A stretch of 64,000 bases of DNA from Salibacteraceae bacterium (lineage in GTDB: Bacteria > Bacteroidota > Bacteroidia > Flavobacteriales_G > Salibacteraceae): the NCBI GenBank assembly GCA_018401875.1, contig JAGYJZ010000006.1, positions 1 through 64,000 on the forward strand, written 5' to 3'. How positions within the stretch are numbered: the first letter of the stretch is position 1; each line of letters begins with the position of its first letter. Below are positions 1 to 11,144 of this stretch, piece after piece. The notes beneath the pieces are model-generated. The model was not told the origin of the DNA and searched no databases. It saw only the letters and a program-made list of their open reading frames with translations. Both the position numbers and the translations under genes were made by a program.

Positions 1-2
1 AG

Positions 3-1532
3 GCCCTCCAGTTATTCAATGGAATGTTTGCCTTTGCCTTTTGGGACAATAGCGAAGAAAAACTGTGGTTGGGCAGAGATCGACTCGGCATCAAACCGTT
101 GTACTACACCCATGCTGGGCAATCATTCATTTTTGCCTCAGAGTTGCGTGCAGTGCTGGCCTCAGGATTGATACAGCCGAAATTGGACGAAAATTCACTG
201 GTAGATTACCTCCGCTATCAAACGGTGCACGCGCCAAAAACGATGGTTGAGAATGTGTTTATGCTCGAACCGGGGTGCTACATGGAGGCGAGCGACAATA
301 GCCATAAAACTGTTGAATACTGGAAACCGTGGCAATCGTACCACGCAGATGCAGAGGTGCTGGTGCTGCAGAAAAAAATTCGAGAGAAACTTACAGCCGC
401 TGTTGAACGGAGGCTCGTGGCCGATGTTCCCTTCGGTGCGTTTCTGTCTGGTGGAATCGATTCGAGTTTGATCGTGGGAGTGATCGCTGAACGACTCGGG
501 AATAGCATTGATACCTTCAATGTATCGTTTGACGAATCTGACTTTAGTGAGGCAAAATACGCCCGCCAAATCGCCAAAAAATTTAATACCAACCACCACG
601 AAATCCTACTCAATCCCACTGATTTCCTCACCTCACTACCCGATGCATTAAAATCCATGGATCACCCGTCAGGCGATGGTCCAAACACATGGATCGTGTC
701 GCGCGAGACCAAGAAGCAGGGTATAAGCATGGCGCTTTCTGGATTGGGTGGCGATGAAGTATTCGCTGGATACGATGTTTTTACGCGCATTCCGTATGTG
801 GCAGATCGAAGTTGGATTTTAAGCTTCCCCAAAGCACTGAGGGCGCTCATGGGAAATCTGCTGAGCGCTTCGAAACCCGGATTTCAATCGACAAAAACAA
901 AAGAAATTCTAACGGCTGACTATTTCGACCTCCAGCACCTCTATCCAATTTTCAGGAAAGTGTTGCTCGATCACGATGTTTCGAAATTGCTTCAGAAAAG
1001 AACCTTGGCCTCCAACAAGGTGTTTGACACAGTGAGCTGTTTAGAACGTTACCCTGAGTTTGGGGCGCTGCCAACGCTTAGTCGAATCAGTATCGCTGAA
1101 ATGAGCACTTACATGCAAAACGTGCTGTTGCGAGACACCGATCAAATGTCGATGGCGCATGCCCTTGAGGTGCGCGTGCCGTTTTTAGACCACGAATTGG
1201 TGGAATATTCCATGCATATTTCAGATGGATTAAAATACCCTCATTCGCCTAAGAAATTGTTGGTTGATAGTTTCAAAGAATTGCTGCCTGCAGAGGTGGT
1301 CGACCGTAAAAAGATGGGCTTTGTGCTTCCGTGGGAACATTGGCTCAAAAATGAATTGAAAGAATTTGCCGAGCAGCGCCTGCATGATTTGGGCGAAACG
1401 CGTTACTTCAATGCTGCTGCCATTCAAGAAATGTGGGCCAAGTTTTTAAAAGATGATCCCCGCGTAACTTGGTCGCGCATTTGGCCATTAATTACTTTGG
1501 CTGAGTGGATGAAAAACAACCGCATTGCATAA
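3..1532 (+). CDS. asnB: asparagine synthase (glutamine-hydrolysing), 5' end cut by window
   Basis: Makes asparagine, or an amidated sugar or peptide in polysaccharide clusters, from aspartate using glutamine nitrogen and ATP. The open frame runs in from the window edge (ALQLFNGMFAFAFWD), so the N-terminal glutaminase half with its catalytic Cys lies outside. The end of that domain (GRDRLGIKPLYY) is visible, followed by the synthetase domain with the PP-loop SGGIDSS at about residue 142 counted from the internal Met at 24. The stop overlaps the next gene's start by 8 bp, so the two are probably co-translated. The company of two glycosyltransferases and an acetyltransferase suggests a role in surface polysaccharide synthesis rather than only amino-acid supply (inference). 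Confidence 0.93.
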   Translation, partial: ALQLFNGMFAFAFWDNSEEKLWLGRDRLGIKPLYYTHAGQSFIFASELRAVLASGLIQPKLDENSLVDYLRYQTVHAPKTMVENVFMLEPGCYMEASDNSHKTVEYWKPWQSYHADAEVLVLQKKIREKLTAAVERRLVADVPFGAFLSGGIDSSLIVGVIAERLGNSIDTFNVSFDESDFSEAKYARQIAKKFNTNHHEILLNPTDFLTSLPDALKSMDHPSGDGPNTWIVSRETKKQGISMALSGLGGDEVFAGYDVFTRIPYVADRSWILSFPKALRALMGNLLSASKPGFQSTKTKEILTADYFDLQHLYPIFRKVLLDHDVSKLLQKRTLASNKVFDTVSCLERYPEFGALPTLSRISIAEMSTYMQNVLLRDTDQMSMAHALEVRVPFLDHELVEYSMHISDGLKYPHSPKKLLVDSFKELLPAEVVDRKKMGFVLPWEHWLKNELKEFAEQRLHDLGETRYFNAAAIQEMWAKFLKDDPRVTWSRIWPLITLAEWMKNNRIA

Positions 1533-2637
1533 GCCAAAGGTCCTCATACTCACTGATTGGTTCGTGCCTGGTTTTAAAGCGGGCGGACCGATAACGTCAG
1601 TCTACAATATGATTTCCAGTTTGAGAGATGAAGTAGATTTTTCGATCGTTACCAGAAATACCGATTGGTTTGATCAGCATCCGTATGACGAAACACCAGA
1701 TCGATGGATACAAAGATTCGGATCAGAAGTGTTCTACTCTTCGGGGCTTCATCTTTTGAGGGTAATTCGATCGCTATCCAAAAAGGTGGATGCTGTCTAC
1801 ATGAATGGTTTTTATTCACCATCGTTCAACGCTATTCCTTTAATGTATGCGTTGTTGTTCAAGCAAAACGTAAAGATTATTGTTGCTCCTCGTGGCATGT
1901 TAAATCAGAATGCGATTGCTATAAAGTCGGTGCAAAAGCAACTTTTGATTCGATTATTGCGGATGCTTGGACTTCAGTCGAGGGTTCTTTTTCATGCTAC
2001 CAGCACCAAAGAGAAAGAAGCTATTCAAAATGTTTATCCGAAGGCAAAAGTCAAGGTGGTTTCAAATGTGGTGGTTACTGCCAATGGCGATGCGCTGCCA
2101 AATAAACGAAAGGGAGACTTTTTATCGGTCGGACGAATAAGTCCTGTGAAGAACACAATAGAGTTGGTGAAGTTATTTTCACAACTGAATGAAGCTAAAC
2201 TAAAGCTCATCGGCACAGCGGATGAGGCAAATTACTTCGATCGATGCAATCAAGTGGTGAAGGCCAATTCAAACATAACATTGGTAGGCGGTAGAAATGC
2301 AGAGGAGATTAAACAGGATTATCAAGAAGCTGGATTTTTCATTTTGATGACCAGTGGCGAAAACTTCGGCCACGCCATCATCGAAGCATTATCATTCGGT
2401 TGCCCAGTGATTATTTCGGACCAAACGCCTTGGAACGACATCGAGCAATTCGGTGCGGGTTGGGTGATTCCGCTATCTGACAAAAAGCGCTGGAACGAAG
2501 CGATAAATGAAGCATTGGCAATGAACGATGAAGCATATCAGCAAATGTCTGCACGGGCCATCGCCTATGTCAAGACTAGATTTAACTTTGAAGAAATTCG
2601 ATCCAATTACTTAGAATTGTTCGGTGCAAAAAGTTAA
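1525..2637 (+). CDS. glycosyltransferase family 4 (GT-B)
   Basis: Probable retaining glycosyltransferase that adds a sugar from a nucleotide donor to a lipid-linked glycan at the cytoplasmic face of the inner membrane. 370 aa, usual for GT4. The N-terminal glycine-rich loop (GFKAGGPITSVYNM) binds acceptor or donor. The second Rossmann domain begins near residue 197 (LSVGRISPVKN), and the typical C-terminal E-x7-E region reads GENFGHAIIEALSFGCPVI. The start is TTG at 1525, overlapping asnB by 8 bp; no ATG gives a complete N-terminus. It overlaps the next gene by 14 bp. Substrate not predictable. Confidence 0.88.
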   Translation: MHKPKVLILTDWFVPGFKAGGPITSVYNMISSLRDEVDFSIVTRNTDWFDQHPYDETPDRWIQRFGSEVFYSSGLHLLRVIRSLSKKVDAVYMNGFYSPSFNAIPLMYALLFKQNVKIIVAPRGMLNQNAIAIKSVQKQLLIRLLRMLGLQSRVLFHATSTKEKEAIQNVYPKAKVKVVSNVVVTANGDALPNKRKGDFLSVGRISPVKNTIELVKLFSQLNEAKLKLIGTADEANYFDRCNQVVKANSNITLVGGRNAEEIKQDYQEAGFFILMTSGENFGHAIIEALSFGCPVIISDQTPWNDIEQFGAGWVIPLSDKKRWNEAINEALAMNDEAYQQMSARAIAYVKTRFNFEEIRSNYLELFGAKS

Positions 2638-3178
2638 GCTTTCTTCCTTCAATAATGCTTGGTACGACACGGGCGCCTCGCTCACAAAGCGTTTGCTGTG
2701 GCATGTGTGCTCGTTGATTTATTTCGAATCAGGTCTGTGGCTTCCCTATCGCTTGAAGCGATGGATGCTCCGCTTATTTGGCGCTCAAGTAGGCGCGGGC
2801 GTAGTGATAAAACCACGCGTTGAAATCAAGTATCCGTGGAAATTGAATGTCGGTGAATACGCTTGGATTGGCGAACACGTGTGGATCGACAACCTTGATA
2901 CTGTCACCATTGGCGATCATGCCTGCCTTTCGCAAGGTGCATTATTGTTGACGGGAAACCATGATTTTACAAAACCCACCTTCGATTTAATGGTAAAACC
3001 TATTGTGATTGAAGAAGGGGCGTGGATCGGTGCGCGAGCCGTTGTCACGCAAGGCGTTACGGTGGGTTCTCACGCCCTGCTTACTGTTGGTTCAACTGCA
3101 TCTTCGAACCTACAAGCATACGGCATCTACAAAGGAAATCCGGCCGTGAAAGTCAAAGATCGAATCATCGAAGGATGA
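2624..3178 (+). CDS. WcaF-like sugar O-acetyltransferase (left-handed beta-helix)
   Basis: Putative acetyl-CoA-dependent O-acetyltransferase modifying a sugar of the exopolysaccharide, of the WcaF/maltose acetyltransferase type. 184 aa. The hexapeptide repeats run from about residue 55 to 175 (IGEHVWIDN, IGDHACLSQGA, IEEGAWIGARAVVTQGVTVG). The catalytic His is probably in TGNHDF. The family-typical N-terminus (LSSFNNAWYDTGAS) supports the GTG start at 2624, inside the preceding glycosyltransferase. The stop overlaps the next ATG as ATGA. Acceptor sugar unknown. Confidence 0.88.
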   Translation: MQKVKLSSFNNAWYDTGASLTKRLLWHVCSLIYFESGLWLPYRLKRWMLRLFGAQVGAGVVIKPRVEIKYPWKLNVGEYAWIGEHVWIDNLDTVTIGDHACLSQGALLLTGNHDFTKPTFDLMVKPIVIEEGAWIGARAVVTQGVTVGSHALLTVGSTASSNLQAYGIYKGNPAVKVKDRIIEG

Positions 3179-3921
3179 GAATTTCAGTCATTACTTCATG
3201 TTTTAACAGCGCCCAAACGATAAGGGCTACCCTCGAATCACTGCGTGCGCAAGACTATCAAGAACTGGAACTGATCATCGTTGATGGCGGTTCTACAGAC
3301 GATACGATGAGCATCGTAAGTGATTACGATGATATTGTTTCCATTTCGGTAAGTGAACCCGACCGCGGAATTTATGACGCGCTCAACAAAGGAATTGCCC
3401 TTTCAACAGGCGAGGTGATCGGTTTTTTGCACTCGGATGATTTTTTTGCGTTTCCCCAAAGTTTGTCTACCATTGTAAATGCGTTTCAAGATCAGGGCGT
3501 AGATGCGGTATACGGAGACTTGGACTACGTGCACCGCATAGACGAACTTAAAATCGTCAGGCAATGGCGTTCTAAAACGTTCAACAACAACCTTTTCTAC
3601 GAGGGGTGGATGCCCGCACACCCTACGTTTTATTTGAGGAAAAAGCATTACAGCCAATTCGGAACATACGACCTCTCGTTTAGGCAATCGGCTGACTATG
3701 AGTTGATGCTGCGCATGCTGCTAAAACACGAGCTAAAAGCGCATTACATACCACAGGTATTGATAAAGATGAGAGTGGGCGGAGCGAGCAATGTGACGCT
3801 CAAAAACCGATGGAACGCCAACAAGGAAGATGCGCGTGCGTGGAAAAAAAACGGATTGAAAGCAAAATTCCACACGCGTTGGATGAAGCCTCTTTCGAAG
3901 GTTTTTCAGTACTTCAAGTAG
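3175..3921 (+). CDS. glycosyltransferase family 2 (GT-A)
   Basis: Inverting glycosyltransferase, last gene of the polysaccharide cluster. 248 aa from the ATG at 3175, which overlaps the previous stop (ATGA); a longer frame back to 3022 merely shadows the acetyltransferase. N-terminal ISVITSCFNSAQTI and IIVDGGSTDDT are the donor-binding strands, and FLHSDDFF holds the metal-binding acidic motif. The later region resembles WcaE-type colanic-acid transferases (SEPDRGIYDALNKG). Its stop directly abuts the stop of the opposing gene (3921/3922) with no terminator between them. Confidence 0.9.
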   Translation: MRISVITSCFNSAQTIRATLESLRAQDYQELELIIVDGGSTDDTMSIVSDYDDIVSISVSEPDRGIYDALNKGIALSTGEVIGFLHSDDFFAFPQSLSTIVNAFQDQGVDAVYGDLDYVHRIDELKIVRQWRSKTFNNNLFYEGWMPAHPTFYLRKKHYSQFGTYDLSFRQSADYELMLRMLLKHELKAHYIPQVLIKMRVGGASNVTLKNRWNANKEDARAWKKNGLKAKFHTRWMKPLSKVFQYFK

Positions 3922-4440
3922 TTATTTCCACAAAATCTCATTCACGATAAACTCAATCATCACCGGGTTGCTTCCCTTGATCACGCCCATCGAAAACGAA
4001 GGATATTTCCCCATCACATCGATGTTGTCTGACTCATATTCCACCGTGTGCTTTCGGTATCCTTCATAGCGAATCTCGGTGCCTTTGCTTCTCACTAAAC
4101 CTTTGTCTGATACTTGTCCTAAAACCAAGGCCATCATTTCTTCAATTTTAGCTTCCGCGGTTTTCAAATCTTCCGATTCAAAATGTGCTACATAGGTGAA
4201 GCTGTTTTCTGCATCGGCTTTGATGTACACATCCGTAGCGCCTGAAATCTTTCTTCCGGCAGCGAATTTTTTATCGCCATCATCTGTGGTTCCCGTTTCT
4301 TCATTCTTAATGTCCTTGAAACTATTGGCTGCAGAAGCATACAAGATATCGATGTTCTTTTTGAAAATATCTGGATTGATGGTTTGCGCGCTCAGTGCAG
4401 AAGACATAAAAAGGCAAAACGCAAGTATGAAAACTTTCAT
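3922..4440 (-). CDS. secreted protein of unknown function
   Basis: 172 aa with a clear signal peptide (MKVFILAFCLFMSSALSAQ, cleavage after SAQ). The mature part is acidic and probably alpha/beta, with no motif I recognise. It ends in a hydrophobic strand (VMIEFIVNEILWK). Gene 4473-5393 is on the same strand 32 bp upstream, so they may be co-transcribed. Function not assigned. Confidence 0.75.
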   Translation of the reverse strand: MKVFILAFCLFMSSALSAQTINPDIFKKNIDILYASAANSFKDIKNEETGTTDDGDKKFAAGRKISGATDVYIKADAENSFTYVAHFESEDLKTAEAKIEEMMALVLGQVSDKGLVRSKGTEIRYEGYRKHTVEYESDNIDVMGKYPSFSMGVIKGSNPVMIEFIVNEILWK

Positions 4441-4472
4441 TCGTTATAATTTTCAGGAAAAGTAATAGAAAT

Positions 4473-5393
4473 TTAGAAACGAGCCCTGCCCATGCTGCCT
4501 CTCCTTCTTCCGTAGAGGTAATTTTTCCGCTTTCCGAAGCTTTTTGATTTTCCTCTTATTACATAAGAGTAGTTGAGGCTGAGCGTAAGAAAACTGTCAT
4601 TGGCGTCAGGATTTCCGCGAATCTGACCGGGAACATACACTTCCGCTAAGTCCTGTGCCAAGGGATGATTGGCCACTTCATTTGTTCTGTTTGACAGCGC
4701 GATTGCTTCAGGACTTTCTAAAAGAGCGGTTGCAGGATAGAGCGTGCTTACGTCATCGATATAGTCAGTGAAGGTATATCGGTAACTCACTTTCATTCCG
4801 AATCGGTGTAGCCTTGAGAACGTGTAGAAGAAACCAAAACCTAAAGGAACGGCCACTTGAACTGCACTGTATGGCGTTTCAAGTCCCTCTGTATTTCGCG
4901 GTCGCAACGCAATCCACTCGCCATTGAGCTGCGCTTTTGGATTGTTGTAGAACACAGAAATACCACCAAAGAAATAGGCCTTGAAGTCGAGAAGGTAACG
5001 CCCTGTGCGACCAACATCAGGTTGATTGAAGAAATAGTACTCTCCGGTCAATCCCAATTCGAAAACATCGTTTCTGAAACTTAAATTTCTAGTAAATCGG
5101 TTAGGATTTTCTGTCAAACTATCAGCTCCCTGCAGACGTAAATAATCTAAATTCAGTGTAAACCCGAGATTGTAACCTGCCCGATATCGCACAAAAGCAC
5201 CTGGATTCCATCGCGTTTGGTCGAGTTTCATGTCTAGAATCCAGTCGCGAGCGAGCCCTGGACCGCCACCTATTTCACCCAAATAATTCGCTGCTCCTGC
5301 ACTAACACCAATGTCCCACGCGTATTGCGCCTTGACGTTTGTGGTAGAAAAAAGGAGGATAGTTAGTCCAATTATGAGGTTGTAACGAAACAT
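4473..5393 (-). CDS. DUF6089-type outer-membrane beta-barrel protein
   Basis: 306 aa with a signal peptide ending KAQ and then alternating amphipathic strands typical of a small barrel. The N-terminal DIGVSAGAANYLGEIGG matches my memory of the DUF6089 family found in gliding Bacteroidota, next to PorP/SprF-like proteins in style. The C-terminus is basic (GRRRGSMGRARF), an odd end for a barrel. Likely outer-membrane located; substrate or partner unknown. The DUF name comes from recall of the N-terminal pattern, not a search. Confidence 0.78.
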   Translation of the reverse strand: MFRYNLIIGLTILLFSTTNVKAQYAWDIGVSAGAANYLGEIGGGPGLARDWILDMKLDQTRWNPGAFVRYRAGYNLGFTLNLDYLRLQGADSLTENPNRFTRNLSFRNDVFELGLTGEYYFFNQPDVGRTGRYLLDFKAYFFGGISVFYNNPKAQLNGEWIALRPRNTEGLETPYSAVQVAVPLGFGFFYTFSRLHRFGMKVSYRYTFTDYIDDVSTLYPATALLESPEAIALSNRTNEVANHPLAQDLAEVYVPGQIRGNPDANDSFLTLSLNYSYVIRGKSKSFGKRKNYLYGRRRGSMGRARF

Positions 5394-5498
5394 TATCAGC
5401 GTGTAAAAGTAATCACTTTATGCATTAGTAAAACCAGGTTATTGTGAATTCAAGATTCATCTAATCTTAAGGCAATGAATTCCTGTGTTAAAGCGTTG

Positions 5499-5506
5499 TA
5501 CTTTTG
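5499..5506 (+). promoter_or_regulatory. Bacteroidota -7 box (TACTTTTG)
   Basis: Perfect match to TAnnTTTG, 16 bp before the ATG at 5522. Transcription would start near 5512, which rules out the upstream TTG at 5504 as start. No convincing -33 TTTG seen. Confidence 0.6.
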
Positions 5507-5521
5507 TTCACTGGAGTGAGA

Positions 5522-7582
5522 ATGATAAAAAAATACATCTTCTTTTTTTTAGCCACCCTGATGGTAGTGAGGTTATCTGCGCAAACATCACCCGCCTTGA
5601 GGTGCATTTCATTGGATCAAAATGATGATGCTACTCTCTCTTGGACGCTTCCTGTCGACACTGGTTCTGACTTCAATTCCTACATCGTTTACTACAGAAA
5701 TAACATCACGGCACCGTTCTCCATCCTTTCACAGGTAACGGATTACAACCAGACTTCCGTATTAATTGCGGGTAATTTCGCCACCTTCGGTCAGTTTAAA
5801 ATGGTTCAGGTGTTCAACGGCTTTGCTGATACCAGCGCTGCTTTTGACACCATTTCTCCCATCGTATTGGGTATTTCATCGTTGGGCCGAGCGGTCAGTT
5901 TGGGTTGGAATAACATTGGGCTTGAAAGTCAAGACTCCATATACAGGCTGTACAAAAATGATTTAGCGGGCAATTGGAACCTGCTGCAAAATTTCGACTT
6001 TCCGCTCACGGCAGCGCAGGATACCATCAATGGCTGTTCAGAAGAAGTAGCATACAGGATAGAAACGCGAGGCATTGGCGGTTGCATCAGCCGATCGAAT
6101 GAAGTAAATAAATTGGTGGTCGATAATTTACCGCCTGCGAAAACAGACTTGTTATGCGCAAGTGTCGATACGACCAACGGGCATGTCAACCTCGAATGGT
6201 CGAGGTCCAATTCAAGTGATGCGCTCGGCTACATGCTATTTTATTTCGAAGATTTTAATCGCACCGACACGGTCTTTGGTCCTGATAGTTTAAACGCTGT
6301 CTACACCAAAAACGGCATCAATGCATTGCTTCAAACTGAAACGCTTTCAGTGGCACCCTTCGATAGCTGTTTTGATTCGGTAAACATGTGGTACAACCAA
6401 GCCGCAGATGGCTTGCGATTTAAAACCATGTTTATAGACACCCTCGACTACGATCGGTGCACCGGTAAATTGGCGTTTACATGGCCAATGCCCCGAGAAG
6501 GATTTCCTGTAGGCGTAAGAAATCTTTCGGGATTTAAAGTATATCGGCAAACCAATAACCAAGCATCGGAAGTGATCGCTGAGTTGTCTGAACAGGATTC
6601 AGTGTTTATTGACAGCGGGTTGGTATTGGGGAATAGCTACACCTATGTGATATGTCCGTTTGACGAAGAGACAGGAAAGGAAGCGCTCTCGAATAAAATT
6701 GTAATTGATCTAGGTAAAAAGAGTACGCCTGATTATTTATACATTAAAAGCATCGTCAACAACCACGATGATGGAGTAAGCCAAATCAATGTGTATGCTG
6801 ATACCACGGCCGAAACGGTGTCTTACGGCTTGTGGCGATCGCTCACCGACAACCAAAAATTCATGGAAGTCGAAAAATTGGACGAAGACCTTTCGGCTGA
6901 GTTTGTTTTTTCAGATATAACGGGCAGCGCATCGCAGTCGTCTTACTTTTACCAAGTCATTGCCTACGATCAATGCGAAGAGGTGATTGGTCGTTCTCAA
7001 ATCGCTAAAAGCCTCTTCATCCAAGGCACGAAGAATGTGCAAGACTTGGTCAATAAAGTCAATTGGACAAATTATGAAGGTTTCGACACCGCTGGCACAG
7101 ATGTAGATTACTATGATTTGTACCGCGTAACAACAGGTGGTGACGAAGAATTACTGCAATCTGAACCGCGAGCGTTTAAATACACGGACAGACTCGAGTC
7201 GATTGACTTGGTGAGCGGTTCGGTGTGTTATTATGTGAGCGCGCAAGAAGAAGATGGTAATGTGTTTGGTTTTAGCGAAGTCTCCATCTCCAATTTACTC
7301 TGCCTCGAATATCCACCAACGGTATTTCTGCCCAATGCATTTACGCCTGATGACGATGGCCTGAACGATAAATTTTTGCCATTTGTCAATTTCATCGACC
7401 CCACCAATTATGAATTGGTCATTTATGACCGCATGGGAATGATTGTTTTCAAAACCAACGACCCCACAGAAGGGTGGGATGGCAGTGGTGAACCAACAGG
7501 ATCCTTTGCCTTTCGGTTAACGCTTTCAAACGCGCGCGGTGAAGACCTCAACTACGCTGGAAAAGTGCAATTACTCCGCTAG
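5522..7582 (+). CDS. large secreted protein with gliding-motility-type (T9SS type B) C-terminus
   Basis: 686 aa from the ATG at 5522, which follows GGAG and the promoter at 5499. Signal peptide MIKKYIFFFLATLMVVRLSAQ. The body is a series of fibronectin-III/Ig-like modules (repeated LGWNN, LEWSR, WTNYEGFD strand patterns). The last ~85 residues are the conserved CHU C-terminal domain (VFLPNAFTPDDDGLNDKFLP, then YELVIYDRMGMIVFKTND and GWDGSGEPTGSFAF). That domain directs export by the type IX secretion system and attachment to the cell surface. No catalytic domain is evident; it is probably an adhesin or matrix protein. Confidence 0.92.
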   Translation: MIKKYIFFFLATLMVVRLSAQTSPALRCISLDQNDDATLSWTLPVDTGSDFNSYIVYYRNNITAPFSILSQVTDYNQTSVLIAGNFATFGQFKMVQVFNGFADTSAAFDTISPIVLGISSLGRAVSLGWNNIGLESQDSIYRLYKNDLAGNWNLLQNFDFPLTAAQDTINGCSEEVAYRIETRGIGGCISRSNEVNKLVVDNLPPAKTDLLCASVDTTNGHVNLEWSRSNSSDALGYMLFYFEDFNRTDTVFGPDSLNAVYTKNGINALLQTETLSVAPFDSCFDSVNMWYNQAADGLRFKTMFIDTLDYDRCTGKLAFTWPMPREGFPVGVRNLSGFKVYRQTNNQASEVIAELSEQDSVFIDSGLVLGNSYTYVICPFDEETGKEALSNKIVIDLGKKSTPDYLYIKSIVNNHDDGVSQINVYADTTAETVSYGLWRSLTDNQKFMEVEKLDEDLSAEFVFSDITGSASQSSYFYQVIAYDQCEEVIGRSQIAKSLFIQGTKNVQDLVNKVNWTNYEGFDTAGTDVDYYDLYRVTTGGDEELLQSEPRAFKYTDRLESIDLVSGSVCYYVSAQEEDGNVFGFSEVSISNLLCLEYPPTVFLPNAFTPDDDGLNDKFLPFVNFIDPTNYELVIYDRMGMIVFKTNDPTEGWDGSGEPTGSFAFRLTLSNARGEDLNYAGKVQLLR

Positions 7583-7632
7583 TGGAATTCAGATTAACAG
7601 GTATTTAGAATTTAAGGCGTTTAAAAGCCTAG

Positions 7633-9144
<1,512 letters not shown>

Positions 9145-9161
9145 TCAAATAATAACCCGAT

Positions 9162-11144
9162 ATGATGAAGAAGATAGTATTGATTTTAACCCTCGGCTTA
9201 GTTGGATTGAATATGATGGCTCAACAAAGCCAAACATTGATGACAATTGAGGATGATGTAATTACCGTTGACGATTTTTTAGCCATTTACAATAAGAACA
9301 ACACGAGCAATGTAGTTGACAAAAAGAGCATGGAAGAATACCTCGACCTGTTTGTCAATTTTAAGTTGAAAGTGAAAGCTGCTGAAGATTTGGGTATGGA
9401 TACGGCCTCCAAATTTATCAACGAGCTGGCGGGTTACAGAAAGCAACTTGCCCAGCCTTATCTCGTAGATCGCGACATGAGCGATCAACTCATCAAAGAA
9501 GCATATGATCGCATGTCTGAGGATGTAGCAGCCTATCACATCTTAGTGAAAGTTCCAGAAAACGCATCTCCTGCTGATACCGTTGCAGCCCTCAAGAAAT
9601 TGAGCAGCTACGCCAATGGAATTAAATCTCAAGACGATATGGAGGCGGTTGTATCTAACATCCGCGAGTCGAAAAATGAATCGGTGATCGCAGAAGACCT
9701 CGGTTATTTTACGGCTTTTTCAATGGTTTACCCTTTCGAATCAATGGCATACAACACGCCAGTTGGCACTTTGAGCAAGCCTGTGCGTACCCGATTTGGT
9801 TACCACGTAATTTTTGTGAAAGACAAAAGAGCTGCGCGTGGCGAGATTCGCGTTTCGCACATCATGGTGAGAGCGAGTTCTGAAATGAATGTTGATGATC
9901 AAAAACGCTCAGAAGAAAAAGTCAATGAAATTTACAGCCGCCTAGAAAAAGGCGAAGATTTTGGAAGCTTGGCCAAAGAGTTTTCTGACGATAAAGCCTC
10001 GGCTAAAAACGAAGGCAGGCTGCCATGGTTTGGCACAGGACGAATGGTGCCCGCGTTTGAAGATGCTGCTTTCGCCTTGGAACAAAACGGTCAATACAGC
10101 AGCCCAATTAAAACGAATTATGGCTGGCATATCATCAAACGTGATGAGTATAAAGGAATAGGCACGTTTGAAGAACTGCAGTCGTCCATCAAAAAGCGCA
10201 TCGAACGCGACAGCCGTGGCCAAAAGGGACTAGAATCACTGTTGAAAAAGCTAAAAGAAGAATATGCCCTGAGCTTTAACTTCAAAAACAGCGATGCTAT
10301 TCATAAATTGGTGAATTCTGATTACATGGAAGGGAAGTGGATTGCTCCAGAGGAGTTTCCAAGAGATGGAGTGGTGTTGACCATTACAGACAATACCTAC
10401 AGCAATAAAACAGTCAACTTCACCCAAAAAGACTACCTCACTTACCTTCAGAAATTTCAAAGCAAATCAACCGTAGAACAAAAGCTCAGTGCTTTGCTTA
10501 ATAACCAATGGGAAGATTTCGTTGACGCTTCTTTAATCACATTTGAAGATGGAATTTTAGACTTTAAATATTCTGACTTTAGAGCGTTAATGCAAGAATA
10601 CCACGATGGAATCCTATTATTTGACCTTATGGATCAAAAGGTGTGGACCAAGGCGGTAAAAGATTCAGCCGGATTAAGTGAATTCTATGAAGCGAATAAA
10701 GACGATTTTATGTGGGGCGAGCGTGTTGATGCCACCGTGTACATTTGCGAAAACAGCGACATCGCCAAGCAAACCATGAAGTTGGCAAAGAAGCGCTTGA
10801 AGAAAGGATATACCGATTCGTTCATCCTCGATAAAGTGAATGAGGATAGCGCACTGAGCTTGACAATTCGTTCAGGCATCTATTCTAAAGGCGATGAAGA
10901 ATACATCGATCAAACTTCTTTTGAGCAAGGCATTCATGAAATCTCTGCGGCAGATTCTGAAACGAAGAAGGTGATTGTGCAGGTGTACAAGAAAATGGTT
11001 CCGCAGCCGAAAACGTTAAATGAAGCACGCGGTTTAGCTACCTCGGCATATCAAAACTATCTGGAGACTGAATGGATCAATGAATTGCGCAAGATCTATA
11101 CGTTTTCGGTCGATCAAGAGGTGTTTAAAACCATCCAGAATTAA
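9162..11144 (+). CDS. periplasmic peptidyl-prolyl isomerase, PpiC/SurA type, two parvulin domains
   Basis: 660 aa with a signal peptide (MMKKIVLILTLGLVGLNMMAQ). Two parvulin domains are visible, at about residues 125-225 (VAAYHILVKVP ... FGYHVIFVKDKRAA) and 230-330 (IRVSHIMVRASS ... YGWHIIKRDEYKG). A long C-terminal alpha-helical extension of about 320 residues is larger than in Proteobacterial SurA. It probably folds outer-membrane proteins in the periplasm. It lies 17 bp after guaB, and its stop abuts the GTG of the next gene, so the three chaperone genes are surely one operon. Confidence 0.92.
   Translation: MMKKIVLILTLGLVGLNMMAQQSQTLMTIEDDVITVDDFLAIYNKNNTSNVVDKKSMEEYLDLFVNFKLKVKAAEDLGMDTASKFINELAGYRKQLAQPYLVDRDMSDQLIKEAYDRMSEDVAAYHILVKVPENASPADTVAALKKLSSYANGIKSQDDMEAVVSNIRESKNESVIAEDLGYFTAFSMVYPFESMAYNTPVGTLSKPVRTRFGYHVIFVKDKRAARGEIRVSHIMVRASSEMNVDDQKRSEEKVNEIYSRLEKGEDFGSLAKEFSDDKASAKNEGRLPWFGTGRMVPAFEDAAFALEQNGQYSSPIKTNYGWHIIKRDEYKGIGTFEELQSSIKKRIERDSRGQKGLESLLKKLKEEYALSFNFKNSDAIHKLVNSDYMEGKWIAPEEFPRDGVVLTITDNTYSNKTVNFTQKDYLTYLQKFQSKSTVEQKLSALLNNQWEDFVDASLITFEDGILDFKYSDFRALMQEYHDGILLFDLMDQKVWTKAVKDSAGLSEFYEANKDDFMWGERVDATVYICENSDIAKQTMKLAKKRLKKGYTDSFILDKVNEDSALSLTIRSGIYSKGDEEYIDQTSFEQGIHEISAADSETKKVIVQVYKKMVPQPKTLNEARGLATSAYQNYLETEWINELRKIYTFSVDQEVFKTIQN

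Noticed and set aside
3022-3174. N-terminal extension of the GT2 protein
   Set aside because: It reads the acetyltransferase gene in another frame; the GT2 fold begins at the ATG 3175.
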